DNA of 64,000 nucleotides from Mixophyes australis. Its lineage: Eukaryota > Chordata > Amphibia > Anura > Limnodynastidae. Where the stretch lies: contig JAVHZZ010000003.1 of assembly GCA_036250195.1 (NCBI GenBank), forward strand, positions 340,137,375 to 340,201,374, given 5' to 3'. Below are positions 1 to 11,876 of the stretch, piece by piece (the first letter of the stretch is position 1; every line of letters begins with the position of its first letter). Under the pieces are notes generated by a model. It saw nothing but the letters and a program-made list of their open reading frames with translations, was not told the origin of the DNA and did not search any database. A program made the position numbers and the translations under genes.

Positions 1-705
1 TTCCTAATAGCCAGTGACCAATACAGAGCCCAGTTCCTGATGGCCAGTGACCAATACAGAGCCCAGTTCCTGATGGCCAGTGACCAATACAGAGCCAAAT
101 CCCTGGTGGCTGATGCCCATTAGAGAACCAAGAACCTGGTAACTGGTACCCACTAGAAAGCCAAGACCCAGGTGGTGGGTGACCATTACAGAGCCCAGTT
201 CCTGATGGCCAGTGACCAATACAGAGCCCAGTTCCTGATGGCCAGTGACCAATACAGAGCCCAGTTCCTGATGGCCAGTGACCAATACAGAGCCAAATCC
301 CTGGTGGCTGATGCCCATTAGAGAACCAAGAACCTGGTAACTGGTACCCACTAGAAAGCCAAGACCCAGGTGGTGGGTGACCATTACAGAGCCCAGTTCC
401 TGATGGCCAGTGACCACTACAGAGCCCAGTTCCTGATGCCCAGTGACCACTACAGAGGCCAGTTCCTGATGTCCAGTGACCACTACAGAGTATAGTTCCT
501 GATGGCCAGTGACCACTGCAGAGCCCAGTTCCTGATGGCCAGTGACCACTACAGAGCCCTGTTCCTGATGCCCAGTGACCACTACAGAGCCCAGTTCCTG
601 GTGGCCAGTGACCATTTACAGAGCACAGTTTCAGCGGGCTAGTACCCAGCTCAGTACTTGATGGTCAGTGCCCAGTACAGAACTCAGTCCCTAGTGGGTC
701 AGTGC
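1..705. repeat. 33-bp minisatellite with 198-bp higher-order unit
   Basis: A tandem array of a 33-bp unit (core ttcctgatggccagtgacca) runs from the left edge, so its true start lies outside the window. A divergent block beginning near 92 recurs near 290. That gives a higher-order period of 198 bp (six 33-bp units). Units decay after about 640. Because 33 is divisible by 3, the minus strand stays open for about 200 codons. I treat that frame as a by-product of the repeat: it has no non-repetitive part and no splice context. Confidence 0.9.
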
Positions 706-1017
706 TACATCTCTCGTAGCTATATCCCAATAAAGGGCAGTTCAATGTTAGAGAGGGAAATGAGCTGTTATAGCCTGGCAGAAACTCCATGACACCATGG
801 GAGTGCTCAGGCAGTAATGAAGTCAAGCAGCAGCCAGGCTGTGTCTGAAATAGGCGTGTGATTTGCCCCTACATTTAGGGAAGGCAGCTGCCTTCCTCCC
901 TCCTCTCTGTCTTGGTCCAGCCCTGATCTGAACTGTGGCAGTACCAGAATTATTATTATGTATCAAATTCGAACCAGTATCCAAACTGTTATTCTATTCC
1001 ACCTAATCTAACTATTC

Positions 1018-1746
1018 TTTGCCACCTGCCCTGATCTGTGCTTGTACTCCAACTGCCACCTGCCCTGATCTGTGCTTGTACTCCAACTGCCACCTGCCCT
1101 GATCTGTGCTTGTACTCCAACTGCCACCTGCTCTGATCTGTGCTTGTACTCCAACTGCCACCTGCCCTGATCTGTGCTTGTACTCCAACTGCCACCTGCC
1201 CTGATCTGTGCTTGTACTCCAACTGCCACCTGCCCTGATCTGTGCTTGTACTCCAACTGCCACCTGCCCTGATCTGTGCTTGTACTCCAACTGCCACCTG
1301 CCCTGATCTGTGCTTGTACTCCAACTGCCACCTGCCCTGATCTGTGCTTGTACTCCAACTGCCACCTGCCCTGATCTGTGCTTGTACTCCAACTGCCACC
1401 TGCTCTGATCTGTGCTTGTACTCCAACTGCCACCTGCCCTGATCTGTGCTTGTACTCCAACTGCCACCTGCCCTGATCTGTGCTTGTACTCCAACTGCCA
1501 CCTGCCCTGATCTGTGCTTGTACTCCAACTGCCACCTGCCCTGATCTGTGCTTGTACTCCAACTGCCACCTGCTCTGATCTGTGCTTGTACTCCAACTGC
1601 CACCTGCCCTGATCTGTGCTTGTACTCCAACTGCCACCTGCTCTGATCTGTGCTTGTACTCCAACTGCCACCTGCCCTGATCTGTGCTTGTACTCCAACT
1701 GCCACCTGCCCTGATCTGTGCTTGTACTCCAACTGCCACCTGCCTT
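1018..1746. repeat. 34-bp minisatellite, about 21 copies
   Basis: About 21 near-identical copies of a 34-bp unit (core ccacctgccctgatctgtgc followed by ttgtactccaactg). The commonest variant is a single C/T change (tgccct or tgctct). Since 34 is not a multiple of 3, three units (102 bp) give a 34-residue period and all three minus frames are open, which is a repeat artefact. Decayed relatives with the words ccacctg, ctgtattc and actattctgt continue at about 1790-2160 and 3355-3430. The array therefore grew out of an older, longer-period repeat. Confidence 0.92.
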
Positions 1747-2163
1747 GGCCCTGTAGTAAAATGACTTATGTGAAATCTGTCCTGCACCTGTATCCACATT
1801 ACTATTTTATGCCACCTGCCTCTGTGTAAATCTTACTATCCTGTGCCACCTGTCTTGACATTAGGCCTATTTCAAAACTTGTATTGCTTTAGCTGAGCAC
1901 AAACCAAAGCACAGCAGAAGAAAATAATGGCATAGATCAAGACAGGCATAGAATAGTCATTTTGAGCATCTGTTCTACACCTGTATTCAAACTACTGTTC
2001 AAAACACTATGCCCCTTGCCCTGACCTTGTACCTGTATAAAAATACAGCTCTTCTAAACCTGCCTGACTTAAATTCAAACTATTATTCTGTACCACCTGC
2101 CCTTACCTATGCTTATATGCCAACTACGTCTTTGTCATCTACCTTGTGCCTGCATCCAACTAC

Positions 2164-2433
2164 ATACCACCCAACATATGGAGGTCCGAAAGAGGGACAA
2201 ATAAGCCACACCCCCATCGAGCCTAATCACCGCCCACGAACTTACTGTTTGCACATGCGCAGTAGCGTTTTTTGGATAGACGTCCTGCCCCACTTCCTCC
2301 TAGACCACTGGGAAAAGTGGCTGTTATGGCTGCTATGTCCCGGTATCGGACTGTGCGCTCCGATACCGGGACAAATTGTAAGTCGGGCAGGACAGCGGTA
2401 CAGTCCACTGGAATCGGGACACTTGGGAGGTAT
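2164..2433. mobile_element. MITE-like element with internal 14-bp hairpin
   Basis: The ends are imperfect inverted repeats, ATACCACCCAAC at 2164 and CTTGGGAGGTAT ending at 2433. Inside lies a perfect 14-bp stem (2337-2350 with 2359-2372) around an 8-nt loop. The terminal word atacctcccaac also occurs at about 4834 and 13634, so the family is interspersed. The superfamily is not resolved because no clear target duplication is visible. Confidence 0.5.
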
Positions 2434-2978
2434 TAAACTATTACTCCAAGCCTCACATTGACAAATGCAAATAAAGTTGGACTGTTATCTGATAGTATTA
2501 AAGCTTATAAACAACTGGGTGCTATTGCTATTCATTGATTATAAATAACACGATTATGTTAGTTTGACCTGAGGCGCAATTATATTACGAACTGTTGGAT
2601 GACATAATAAGATGAATTAAATATAGACTGAGACCACTACATCATCTAAGATATTCATAACTGGTTGAGGTGCACATCTCCTTTCAAAAGGTTGGTCAAT
2701 TTATGCCATGCAAGAAAAATAACCCCCATTTGACCCCATTGCTAAGTTATAACAAAGTACAACTAAGTATCTCTGAACTAATTTAAGCAGATCTGAAGTT
2801 TAGTTCTCTTTTTCTCCTTTTTATTTTGTTCACCAAATTTCACATCTTTATCACTACAATTTTAATACTCTATATATTTGTGGCAAAAATCATTATCATG
2901 TTATATGAATAAAATTTAATAAGCTAATATAATAATAAAATTTGTTTTTAAACAATTGGACAATAGAAAGCACTGTAG

Positions 2979-3170
2979 GGGGTAAATGTATCAAGCTGCG
3001 AGTTTCCGTCGGGTTTGAAAAATGGAGATGTAACCTATAGCAACCAATCAGATTCTAGGTGTCATTTTGTAGAATGTACTAAATAAATGATAACTAGATT
3101 CTGATTGGTTACTATAGGCAATATCTCCACTTTTCAAACCCGCCAGAAACTCGTTTGATACATTTATCCC
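2979..3170. mobile_element. Foldback MITE, PIF/Harbinger-like, TAG duplication
   Basis: An almost fully self-complementary element starting GGGGTAAATG and ending CATTTATCCC. The arms contain gcaaccaatcagattctag and its reverse complement. It is flanked by a 3-bp direct repeat, tag, at 2976-2978 and 3171-3173. It belongs to the family with full copies at 37150 and 61695 and a truncated copy at 13832. The 3-bp duplication fits PIF/Harbinger; no transposase is encoded. Confidence 0.7.
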
Positions 3171-4255
3171 TAGGTCTCATACTGGTATAAAGAATAATAG
3201 TGCCTCCAATATCAGAACCCCTTTATTCTCCTTTTTTATTTGTGATAGTGTATATTGTTATGGGAGTGCACCCCTATAATAGAACTTGAGGGATAAATAC
3301 CAATAAAAAGTAACAATACTTTAAGACATATCTGGTGCGGATATCGTTATGTAATAGAGTTTACTACTCTGTGCCACCTGACTTGATCTGTGCCTGTATT
3401 TTTCTGCTGTATTCCAGTTTGTGCTTAGCTAAAGCACCAGTCTTTGTAGAACTTGAAGGGCAGCCAATGACTACAAGCCATTTCCTGACATTCTGCTGTA
3501 TTTGTATCCTGCACCTGACTGAGCTATATAAAACTGAATATATTTATATCACTGTACATTCACCCTTTACTCATTGCTGAACTTGCGCTTTCCTTGAGTT
3601 TATCACTATTTTCTCTAATCATACTTCAGCATGTCTCATTCTCTTATACCCCAATATAGAAAAACGTATGTTACTATTCTATTTTCAAAATATGAAAGTC
3701 AGGTATCCAGCCATAGCAAATATTTCAAGTTAGACCCCGTTGAGATCAGAATTGAAGGATACCAAGGGGCAGGAGGGCATCTGCCAGTCTCATAGTGGGC
3801 TACCTTGGGCTACCTTATTTATGATTTACAGTTACATTCCTTAGTTTATAAGCTTCACTCCCACCTGGCGCATACCCCTAATGCTTAGAAGTGACTTATT
3901 CAGGTCTTGATGACTGTCCCGGAATATCCATCACACTCCCAAATTTAAGATATTTCTTCTGCACTCTGGGGCTGATGCACAGTGGGATGTACATTTGCAT
4001 GGCGTATCTTGTGTCAAATCGCTCTGCACATGCCCGGAGGTGGGTGCATGTATATGCGCCTATTGGGTGCATCTGGTTCTTACGCCTGCCTGCATCTATA
4101 GAGGAGGAGCAAGGGAGGGAAGGGGTTTTCTAACGTTGGCCAAGTACAGTAAAGGCGTTCTTATGCAAATGCAGACATGCTGAAACACACATATACACCT
4201 GTTAGGAGGCGTATCTATTGCACCTGCTATAGAGCAGATGCAAATACATTCTGAG
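3171..4255. other. Intergenic, no gene seen
   Basis: No coding signal. It holds a decayed relative of the 34-bp minisatellite at 3355-3430, a scrap resembling the hAT MITE family of 22450/59067 at about 3765-3815, and unassigned sequence. Confidence 0.5.
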
Positions 4256-5040
4256 CAGGGTCGGACTGGGACTAAAAATCAGCCCTGGCATTTAAAGCAC
4301 ACAGGCCCACATCTGTTGATGGGCAGGAAACAATCTGAGTGCCGCCACAGAGCGGCGGAGACACCAAAGGAGTGGTCACATTGTGCTGGGGGGCGTGGTC
4401 AACATGGGGTGATGAAACATACATTATAATAAAAAATTACATTTATCATGCCCTCCCAGCCACATCACGCCAATCCCCCAGGCACATTATTACACTCCCA
4501 GTCCACTGTACTTATCTATCCATCCGGATGGGAACTTCCTGTAGAGTGAGCTGGGAAGCTCTTAGTCTCATGAGATTTCCAAATCTTGTGATACTTAGAG
4601 CTCCTCGGCTTGCTCTGCAGGCTGTGTCCTATCCCAGGACTGGGAGCAGCTATTCGCGTCCTCCTGCTAACCAGAGCTGGATCAAGGCTTGAGGGGCCCG
4701 GGATATTTAAGAAAGGGGGTCTCTATTATGTAACATGTTTATCATTTTAGACAAATACACAGGCAATACTGTGTGCACTACTGTTAGTTGCACACAGCTC
4801 TGCCTTTACAAGCAGTACACTGTGAAGCAGGACATACCTCCCAACTGTCCTTTTAGTCGGACCAAATCCTGATTAAGCGAGACAGTTACTCAAATTTGTG
4901 ACTGCCCCACCAGATTCAGGATAGTTGGCAGACTATTCTGCTCTCTCCTACCTGTTCTTGTCAATTTCATCACCTGTGGCAGCTGGTTTCTTTATATCAG
5001 TTGCTGCTTGTCTGGATCCTGGAATCTTGGAGGCCCTATA
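4256..5040. mobile_element. Interspersed repeat, copy A of a pair
   Basis: Runs from cagggtcggactgggac to ggaatcttggaggccctat. It matches 13063-13816 along its whole length in the same orientation, with small indels and base changes. The CAGGG start is typical of hAT-type non-autonomous elements. I could not define the 3' inverted repeat or a target duplication, so the class is open. Short open frames inside occur in both copies and carry no recognisable domain. Confidence 0.65.
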
Positions 5041-5099
5041 TGGGGGGAAAAACAGGTACATGAAACTTAGAAAATTCCAACCAGTTATGGTGTTAAAGC

Positions 5100-5610
5100 A
5101 ATAGCACCCACTTTTTATAATTAGGCCTCCCTCAACCCCTAACATTAAAATAACAGTACTCACATTTAATAAATAGACTGATTTACCTCCAACCAGCCCA
5201 AACATTAAATTAATAGTATACACATTTAAAAAAATAAACCTATTTTTCTCCCTCCAAACAGCCCCAGCAATAAATAAATATCAAATATGTTTAATAAATA
5301 TAACCATTTCCCACAACCATCCCCGTCATTAAATAATTAATATTCACATTTAATAAATAGCCCACCTCCCCAAACCCAACCCCATATTCAATTAATAGTC
5401 CCAAACAACTCCAGCATTAAATTAAAGGTCCTGTCAACTCACCTTAAGTTGATAGGCCCCACTATTAAATTAAATAGCTCCAGCATCACCAACAAATAAA
5501 TTAATAGCCCTCCACCCTCATCCCACCATTAAATTAACCACCTAATATAAATTAGTCCACCTCCCATCCACATTACATTAATATACCCCCACACCCCCTC
5601 ACACTTACCT
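5100..5610. repeat. Degenerate tandem repeat, AT-rich
   Basis: Repeated but strongly diverged units combining acattaaatta, aatagt, cacatttaataaata and cacctccc. The period varies around 60-70 bp. It looks like an old minisatellite. Confidence 0.55.
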
Positions 5611-7399
5611 CCTATCACCAGCGCTGTGTTGGAGAGACAGACTAAAATATGGTGAGAAGGTCTGTGGAATTGCAGGCAAAGTCCTGCTTGGACTGAAGGT
5701 TAGTGTGGGCGGGAGCTGCTAGGTTGTGGAGGTAATCAGCTCAAAATAAACAGGCCTGATGTCCCCTCACTCTCATATCTTTGTTACATGTGTGTTTGAA
5801 GGTATTTTTGCATAGAGCAAAGTGCAACTGGAAGATGCAAAATGCATCTCATTAAAAAGTATAGGACAGAACCCAATCTCCACAAGCTGAGAGCTGGTAC
5901 AAAAATTCAAGTGTTGTTGCAGAGTGAAGTGATTTTAATGATCTTGATCTACAAAATGAAACGTGTTTATGTAATGTTATAACTACAAAGGTGTGCCTAC
6001 TGCATTCTTAGCAACTGCTCCCATCAGCCACTGCAAACCTCTATTCATTTGTAAATGCTGCCGTCTATCACTGAAAACCTATACACTTTGGTGGACATAG
6101 AATTGCACCAGGGCAGATCGAGGTGCCTGGTGTCAGAGGAATCTGCACTGTGCCTTTGGCAGTTTTGTGCTTTTTGAATGAGGCCTTTGCTCTCTTCCTC
6201 TCGCAACACAAATGCGTCTCTAGTACAGTTGTATGGAGCAATGAGCACAATCAGGGAGGGTATCTGTCTAGTTCAGAGCATGGGTCTACAGTGCCAGCTG
6301 TAGTATCAATAATGTGCCATGTGAGTCACACACTTCTAGTCGGCCCATTCTCCTCCTCTTCCTCATAACTGTGTTTAATTTGTGACCAATTGAGTTTTGA
6401 ATAAAAAGCCATACACTGGGGCACATAGTCTTGGGCTCTTGTAGAAGAGATGCTCATTAGCTAAAAGATTTAATATTTCTGTAATTGGAACCACTTCTGA
6501 AACTCACAGTGACTATTTAGCATATACAATATCCAATGCTTTGTGTTATGATGCTATAACAGAAATATTGGAAATAACAGGCACCAAAATAGGCAATATT
6601 GGGGGTAATATCATTATTTGACTGATAATACACAATGAAGTCTGATTCTGTGCCATTATTTAAATAAATAATTCACAATCACTGCTTACACATCTCTTGG
6701 CATATATTACAGACAGCTTATACTCACTTCTTGTGAAAGTTCTGGTCTCTGTGCAGTCTTGTGTCTGGGCCACTAGCTTTGGATACATTTAATAATCCAT
6801 GACTTCTAACAAGAGCGCGCTGTCCGGAATTGAATCTGCAGTTTGCATTCCACAGTGGAACGCACCCTGACTTCCTGGTTAACAGGCTCTTCCTGTGTTG
6901 CGTGTATCCAACAGCATAAAGTAAGGCGGTTGGTCCCAGAGATGGGGCCAGTCACCAAGCAATAGTGACGGACAGGCCCAAAATAGTTTTTTCCTGGCCC
7001 AGCCTGGCCCTGGTGCCGGGAGATGCAGTTGCTGGGGCGGCCAGATCGGACCATTTAGCCATCGGCCCTTCTGGCATTTGCCAGAAGTGCCAGAAGGCCA
7101 GTCTGCCCCTGCCTCCATGTATCAATGGAAGCCTTAGAATTCTTGTGTCAGATTTTTGGTAATCCCAGGTTCCCTACTGGACAATTTATGTGTGGATGAT
7201 TTATATGGAAAATGAAGGGGATAAACTTTTTTGATGTTGTTTATATTAGGTCAAATTAACCCCCTTTACCACATTACAGGAACACCACTCTTTAACTGAT
7301 GCTGGCAGTAACATGATAAACTTTTATAAATTCTCATACATATTATAGAAGTATATTACTATGGTTAAGATGTGTGGAATATTGTTACAAAATGCTTTT

Positions 7400-7452
<53 letters not shown>

Positions 7453-8225
7453 TTTTTTGCATTCTTTAGTTCATAATTCTGTTTCAAGGGTACTAAACAT
7501 TTTTCAAAAACTTTATGTGTGTTGACGCTACCTTACAATGGTATGTACATCACGTAGTGTGATGGTTGCAGGCTAGAGGGCGCTAGTTCACCACCTGTTC
7601 AGGCCCTGGAGTTTGGGGTTCTCCCCTAGAGGATTGAACAGGTTTGTGGCCACACCTTTACCTACGCTGTTTCTTAACCTAGGTACTTTTGGGGTTTACT
7701 GCAGGCGCATGTCCTGTATTAGTCTATAGGTGTCTTTTGCCTGTCTGTAATTATGTACTTAAGGAATTTCCGTTTCCACGTTTATCACTTATTTTTAAAA
7801 TGTTCTATAATCAGGGTCTAACTGTCAAATAAAGCAATAAAAACCTAGATCTGACAATCACAAATTGATTATCTTACACCTTACTCCTGAGCTACATCCC
7901 AGGAGTTCTAATGCCACCATGTTGGATACTTCACCATGTAATAAAATTAACAAAAGTCTATTGATATCACCTACAAACAAAATTGATGAACAGAGATTTC
8001 GGTGCTGTCTCAAGTAGCAACTATATAGCTGTGGCAGAGTAACTAATACAACCATTTCTGCACTGGAAAAAGGTGCTGTAAACCATAGCAGCCAATCAAA
8101 TGTTTTCTTTCATTTGCTAAACTGTGTATGAAAATTGTCAGATTCTGATTGGTTCCTGGTTAACGGCATATTTTACTCACTGTGCATTAGTTTTGAGAAA
8201 TGCCCCCTACTGGTATACTCTAAAG
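5611..8225. other. Intergenic, repeat-derived in part
   Basis: No gene recognised. It contains a (TA)n microsatellite, GC-rich scraps at about 6965-7110 that look like pieces of a hAT-type element (caggcccaaaatag, tggcccagcctggccc), and at 8060-8160 an old foldback piece with ccaatcaaatg and gattctgattggtt. The rest is unassigned. Confidence 0.45.
7404..7452. repeat. (AT)n microsatellite
   Basis: About 24 uninterrupted AT dinucleotides. Confidence 0.95.
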
Positions 8226-8283
8226 CAGGCCTGTGGACTTGTAGTTTCACAACACCTGGAGGGCCGCAGGTTGGACAAGCCTG
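8226..8283. mobile_element. Very short (58-bp) hAT MITE with perfect 8-bp TSD
   Basis: Starts CAGGCCTG and ends AAGCCTG. It is flanked by identical 8-bp repeats ctctaaag at 8218-8225 and 8284-8291. The interior keeps cttgtagtttcacaacacct, also found in the 147-bp hAT MITE at 15197. It is most simply an internally deleted member of that family. The 8-bp duplication and CAG terminus are hAT hallmarks. Confidence 0.85.
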
Positions 8284-8421
8284 CTCTAAAGGGACACACC
8301 TATGTACACTAGGATTACTGTCTATATTTTTCCCCCCACTGGATTTTTTAAAAGTTTGAACTTGCATAATAAAAAAGGGAAATAATGAAATACAGATAAG
8401 AAAAACATATCAATAAATTCT

Positions 8422-8427
8422 TTTATT
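8422..8427 (-). terminator. PolyA signal AATAAA of minus-strand gene
   Basis: AATAAA on the minus strand about 93 bases after the stop codon at 8521-8523. It is the first such signal downstream of the stop, so it supports the exon at 8521-8717 as a true terminal exon. Confidence 0.6.
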
Positions 8428-8520
8428 TGAAACAATTATGAACAAAACCATTCAACTTTTTAATCTTCTTTTTCCTGCAATGTTGGTATTAGTGCTCCCT
8501 CTGCTGTTATACAACAGGCA

Positions 8521-8717
8521 TTACATGAACACGTGCTCCATAATTTTTGCATCCTCATCCTTGGATGGGATCTCCACAACTCCATCTTGTGATATGACGA
8601 TAGACATGATCGTGTCAGACAGTATCCAGTAGAAGTGATTGGAGCATTCTGTAGCAATTTCCACCCATCCTTCTGGCATGCAAGCTACATCATTAAGAAT
8701 GACTTGCTCCAAAGCAA
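8521..8717 (-). CDS. Terminal coding exon of an unrecognised host gene
   Basis: On the minus strand a good 3' splice site (tttgttccacag) is followed by 64 open codons and TAA at 8523-8521. The first two bases complete a codon split across the intron. The single base left by the exon at 11877-12047 supplies the third, so the two exons join in frame. The peptide is non-repetitive and mixed in composition: it begins ALEQVILNDVACMPEGWVEI and ends KDEDAKIMEHVFM. It shows no membrane segment and no motif I recognise. A polyA signal follows at 8427-8422. The open frame extending upstream of the splice site is intron and minisatellite. I do not recognise the protein family. An alternative is a decayed pseudogene, but both splice sites, phase and stop are intact. 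Confidence 0.7.
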
Positions 8718-8814
8718 CTGTGGAACAAAATGAGTATATTAGACTGAAAGTCATATATAAAAAGTTGATGGTTCTATTTCTTGAAATGATGCCTTGAAAT
8801 TTCTTGAAATTATT

Positions 8815-11625
8815 GGTAGGCGGTCTACCAATAACGCTACATAGAAGGATACTGATGAAATCAGGGGTGGAGGTAAAGGGAGGCGGTCTACCAATAACAC
8901 TACATAGAAGGATACTGATGAAATCAGGGGCGGAGGTAAAGGGAGGCGGTCTACCAATAACACTACATAGAAGGATACTGATGAAATCAGGGGCGGAGGT
9001 AAAGGGAGGCAGTCTACCAATAACACTACAAAGAAGGATACTGATGAAATCAGGGGCGGAGGTAAAGGGAGGCGGTCTACCAATAATACTACAAAGAAGG
9101 ATACTGATGAAATCAGGGGCAGAGGTAAAGAGAGGCGGTCTACCAATAACACTACAGAGAACGATACTGATGAAATCGGGCAGAGGTAAAGGGAGGAGGT
9201 CTACCAATAACACTACAGAGAATGATACTGATGAAATCAGGGGTGGAGGTAAAGGGAGGCGGTCTACCAATAACACTACAGAGAAGGATACTGATGAAAT
9301 CAGGGGCAGAGGTAAAGGGAGGCGGTCTACCAATAATACTACAGAGAAGGATACTGATGAAATCAGAGGCAGAGGTAAAGGGAGGCGGTCTACCAATAGC
9401 ACTACAGAGAATGATACTGATGAAATCAGGGGCGGAGGTAAAGGGAGGCGGTCTACCAATAACACTACAGAGAAGGATACTGATGAAATCAGGGGCAGAG
9501 GTAAAGAGAGGCGGTCTACCAATAACACTACAGAGAACGATACTGATGAAATCGGGCAGAGGTAAAGGGAGGAGGTCTACCAATAACACTACAGAGAATG
9601 ATACTGATGAAATCAGGGGTGGAGGTAAAGGGAGGCGGTCTACCAATAACACTACAGAGAAGGATACTGATGAAATCAGGGGCAGAGGTAAAGGGAGGCG
9701 GTCTACCAATAATACTACAGAGAAGGATACTGATGAAATCAGAGGCAGAGGTAAAGGGAGGAGGTCTACCAATAACACTACAGAGAATGATACTGATGAA
9801 ATCAGGGGCAGAGGTAAAGGGAGGCAGTCTACCAATAACACTACAAAGAAGGATACTGATGAAATCAGGGGCGGAGGTAAAGGGAGGCGGTCTACCAATA
9901 GCACTACAGAGAATGATACTGATGAAATCAGGGGCGGAGGTAAAGGGAGGCGGTCTACCAATAACACTACAGAGAATGATACTGGTGAAATCAGCTGCAG
10001 AGGTAAAAGAAGGGCGGTCTACCAATAACACTACAGAGAAGGATACTGATGAAATTAGGGGCAGAGGTAAAGGAAGGCAGTCTACCAATAGCACTACAGA
10101 GAATGATACTTATGAAATCAGGGGCGGAGGTAAAGGTAGGCGGTCTACCAATAGCACTACAGAGAATGATACTGATGAAATCAGGGGCAGAGGTAAAGAG
10201 AGGCGGTCTACCAATAACACTACAGAGAACGATACTGATGAAATCGGGCAGAGGTAAAGGGAGGCGGTCTACCAATAACACTACAGAGAAGGATACCAAT
10301 GAAATCAGGAGCAGAGGTAAAGGGAGGCGGTCTACCAATAATACTACAGAGAAGGAAACTGATGAAATCAGGGGCAGAGGTAAAGGGAGGCGGTCTACCA
10401 ATAATACTACAGAGAAGGAAACTGATGAAATCAGGGGCGGAGGTAAAGGTAGGCGGTCTACCAATAGCTCTACAGAGAATGATACTGATGAAATCAGGGG
10501 CAGAGGTAAAGGGAGGCAGTCTACCAATAGTACTACAGAGAATGATACTGATGAAATCAGGGGCAGAGGTAAAGAGAGGCGGTCTACCAATAACACTACA
10601 GAGAACGATACTGATGAAATCGGGCAGAGGTAAAGGGAGGCGGTCTACCAATAACACTACAGAGAAGGATACCAATGAAATCAGGAGCAGAGGTAAAGGG
10701 AGGCGGTCTACCAATAATACTACAGAGAAGGATACTGATGAAATCAGGGGCAGAGGTAAAGGGAGGCGGTCTACCAATAATACTACAGAGAAGGATACTA
10801 ATGAAATCAGGGGCAGAGGTAAAGGGAGGCGGTCTACCAATAACACTACAGAGAACGATACTGATGAAATCGGGCAGAGGTAAAGGGAGGCGGTCTACCA
10901 ATAACACTACAGAGAATGATACTGATGAAATCAGGGGCAGAGGTAAAGGGAGGCGGTCTACCAATAACACTACAGAGAACGATACTGATGAAATCGGGCA
11001 GAGGTAAAGGGAGGCGGTCTACCAATAACACTACAGAGAAGGATACCAATGAAATCAGGAGCAGAGGTAAAGGGAGGCGGTCTACCAATAATACTACAGA
11101 GAAGGATACTGATGAAATCAGGGGCAGAGGTAAAGGGAGGCGGTCTACCAATAATACTACAGAGAAGGATACTAATGAAATCAGGGGCAGAGGTAAAGGG
11201 AGGCGGTCTACCAATAACACTACAGAGAACGATACTGATGAAATCGGGCAGAGGTAAAGGGAGGCGGTCTACCAATAACACTACAGAGAATGATACTGAT
11301 GAAATCAGGGGCAGAGGTAAAGGGAGGCGGTCTACCAATAACACTACAGAGAACGATACTGATGAAATCGGGCAGAGGTAAAGGGAGGCGGTCTACCAAT
11401 AACACTACAGAGAAGGATACCAATGAAATCAGGAGCAGAGGTAAAGGGAGGCGGTCTACCAATAATACTACAGAGAAGGATACTGATGAAATCAGGGGCA
11501 GAGGTAAAGGGAGGCGGTCTACCAATAATACTACAGAGAAGGAAACTGATGAAATCAGGGGCAGAGGTAAAGGGAGGCGGTCTACCAATAACCCTACAAA
11601 GTAGAGTACTGATAAAATCAGAAGG
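8815..11625. repeat. 62/63-bp minisatellite, about 44 copies, intronic
   Basis: About 44 tandem copies of a 62- or 63-bp unit built on gaggcggtctaccaataaca and gatactgatgaaatcagggg. Most units are 63 bp and stay open on both strands. Units reading aaatcgggcagagg are one base shorter and reset the frame. From about 10.6 to 11.6 kb, blocks of 374 bp (six units) recur with identical variant patterns, for example at 10596, 10970 and 11344. This shows recent block-wise expansion. The array fills most of the 3,159-bp intron between the two minus-strand exons. Confidence 0.95.
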
Positions 11626-11876
11626 ATGAAATCTATTTTTATTGCGGTCCCTTCAAATTAGTACAATTTCCCAATGCTAACCGGACCAAAAAAGTTTTGC
11701 ACCACTGAGATTTAAGGGATCTAAGAGACCCAATCAAAAATCAGTCTTTGGCCTTGGCTGCCATCTTTATTTCACACAATGCAGTCAAAAATGCATTAAT
11801 AATTCCACTGTTCAAAGTGAAAATAAATATACTGGCTCTATATAGTAAACCTGTTGTGGTACATCGTGGCACTTAC

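Noticed and set aside
4..1799. Long minus-strand open frames of 200-263 codons
   Set aside because: They are periodic translations of the 33- and 34-bp minisatellites, with the same peptides in several frames and no splice or start context.
8804..11604. Many overlapping open frames on both strands
   Set aside because: All are readings of the 62/63-bp array; frame breaks coincide with 62-bp units.
8815..11625. CRISPR-like array
   Set aside because: Units are contiguous with no unique spacers, and the host is a vertebrate.
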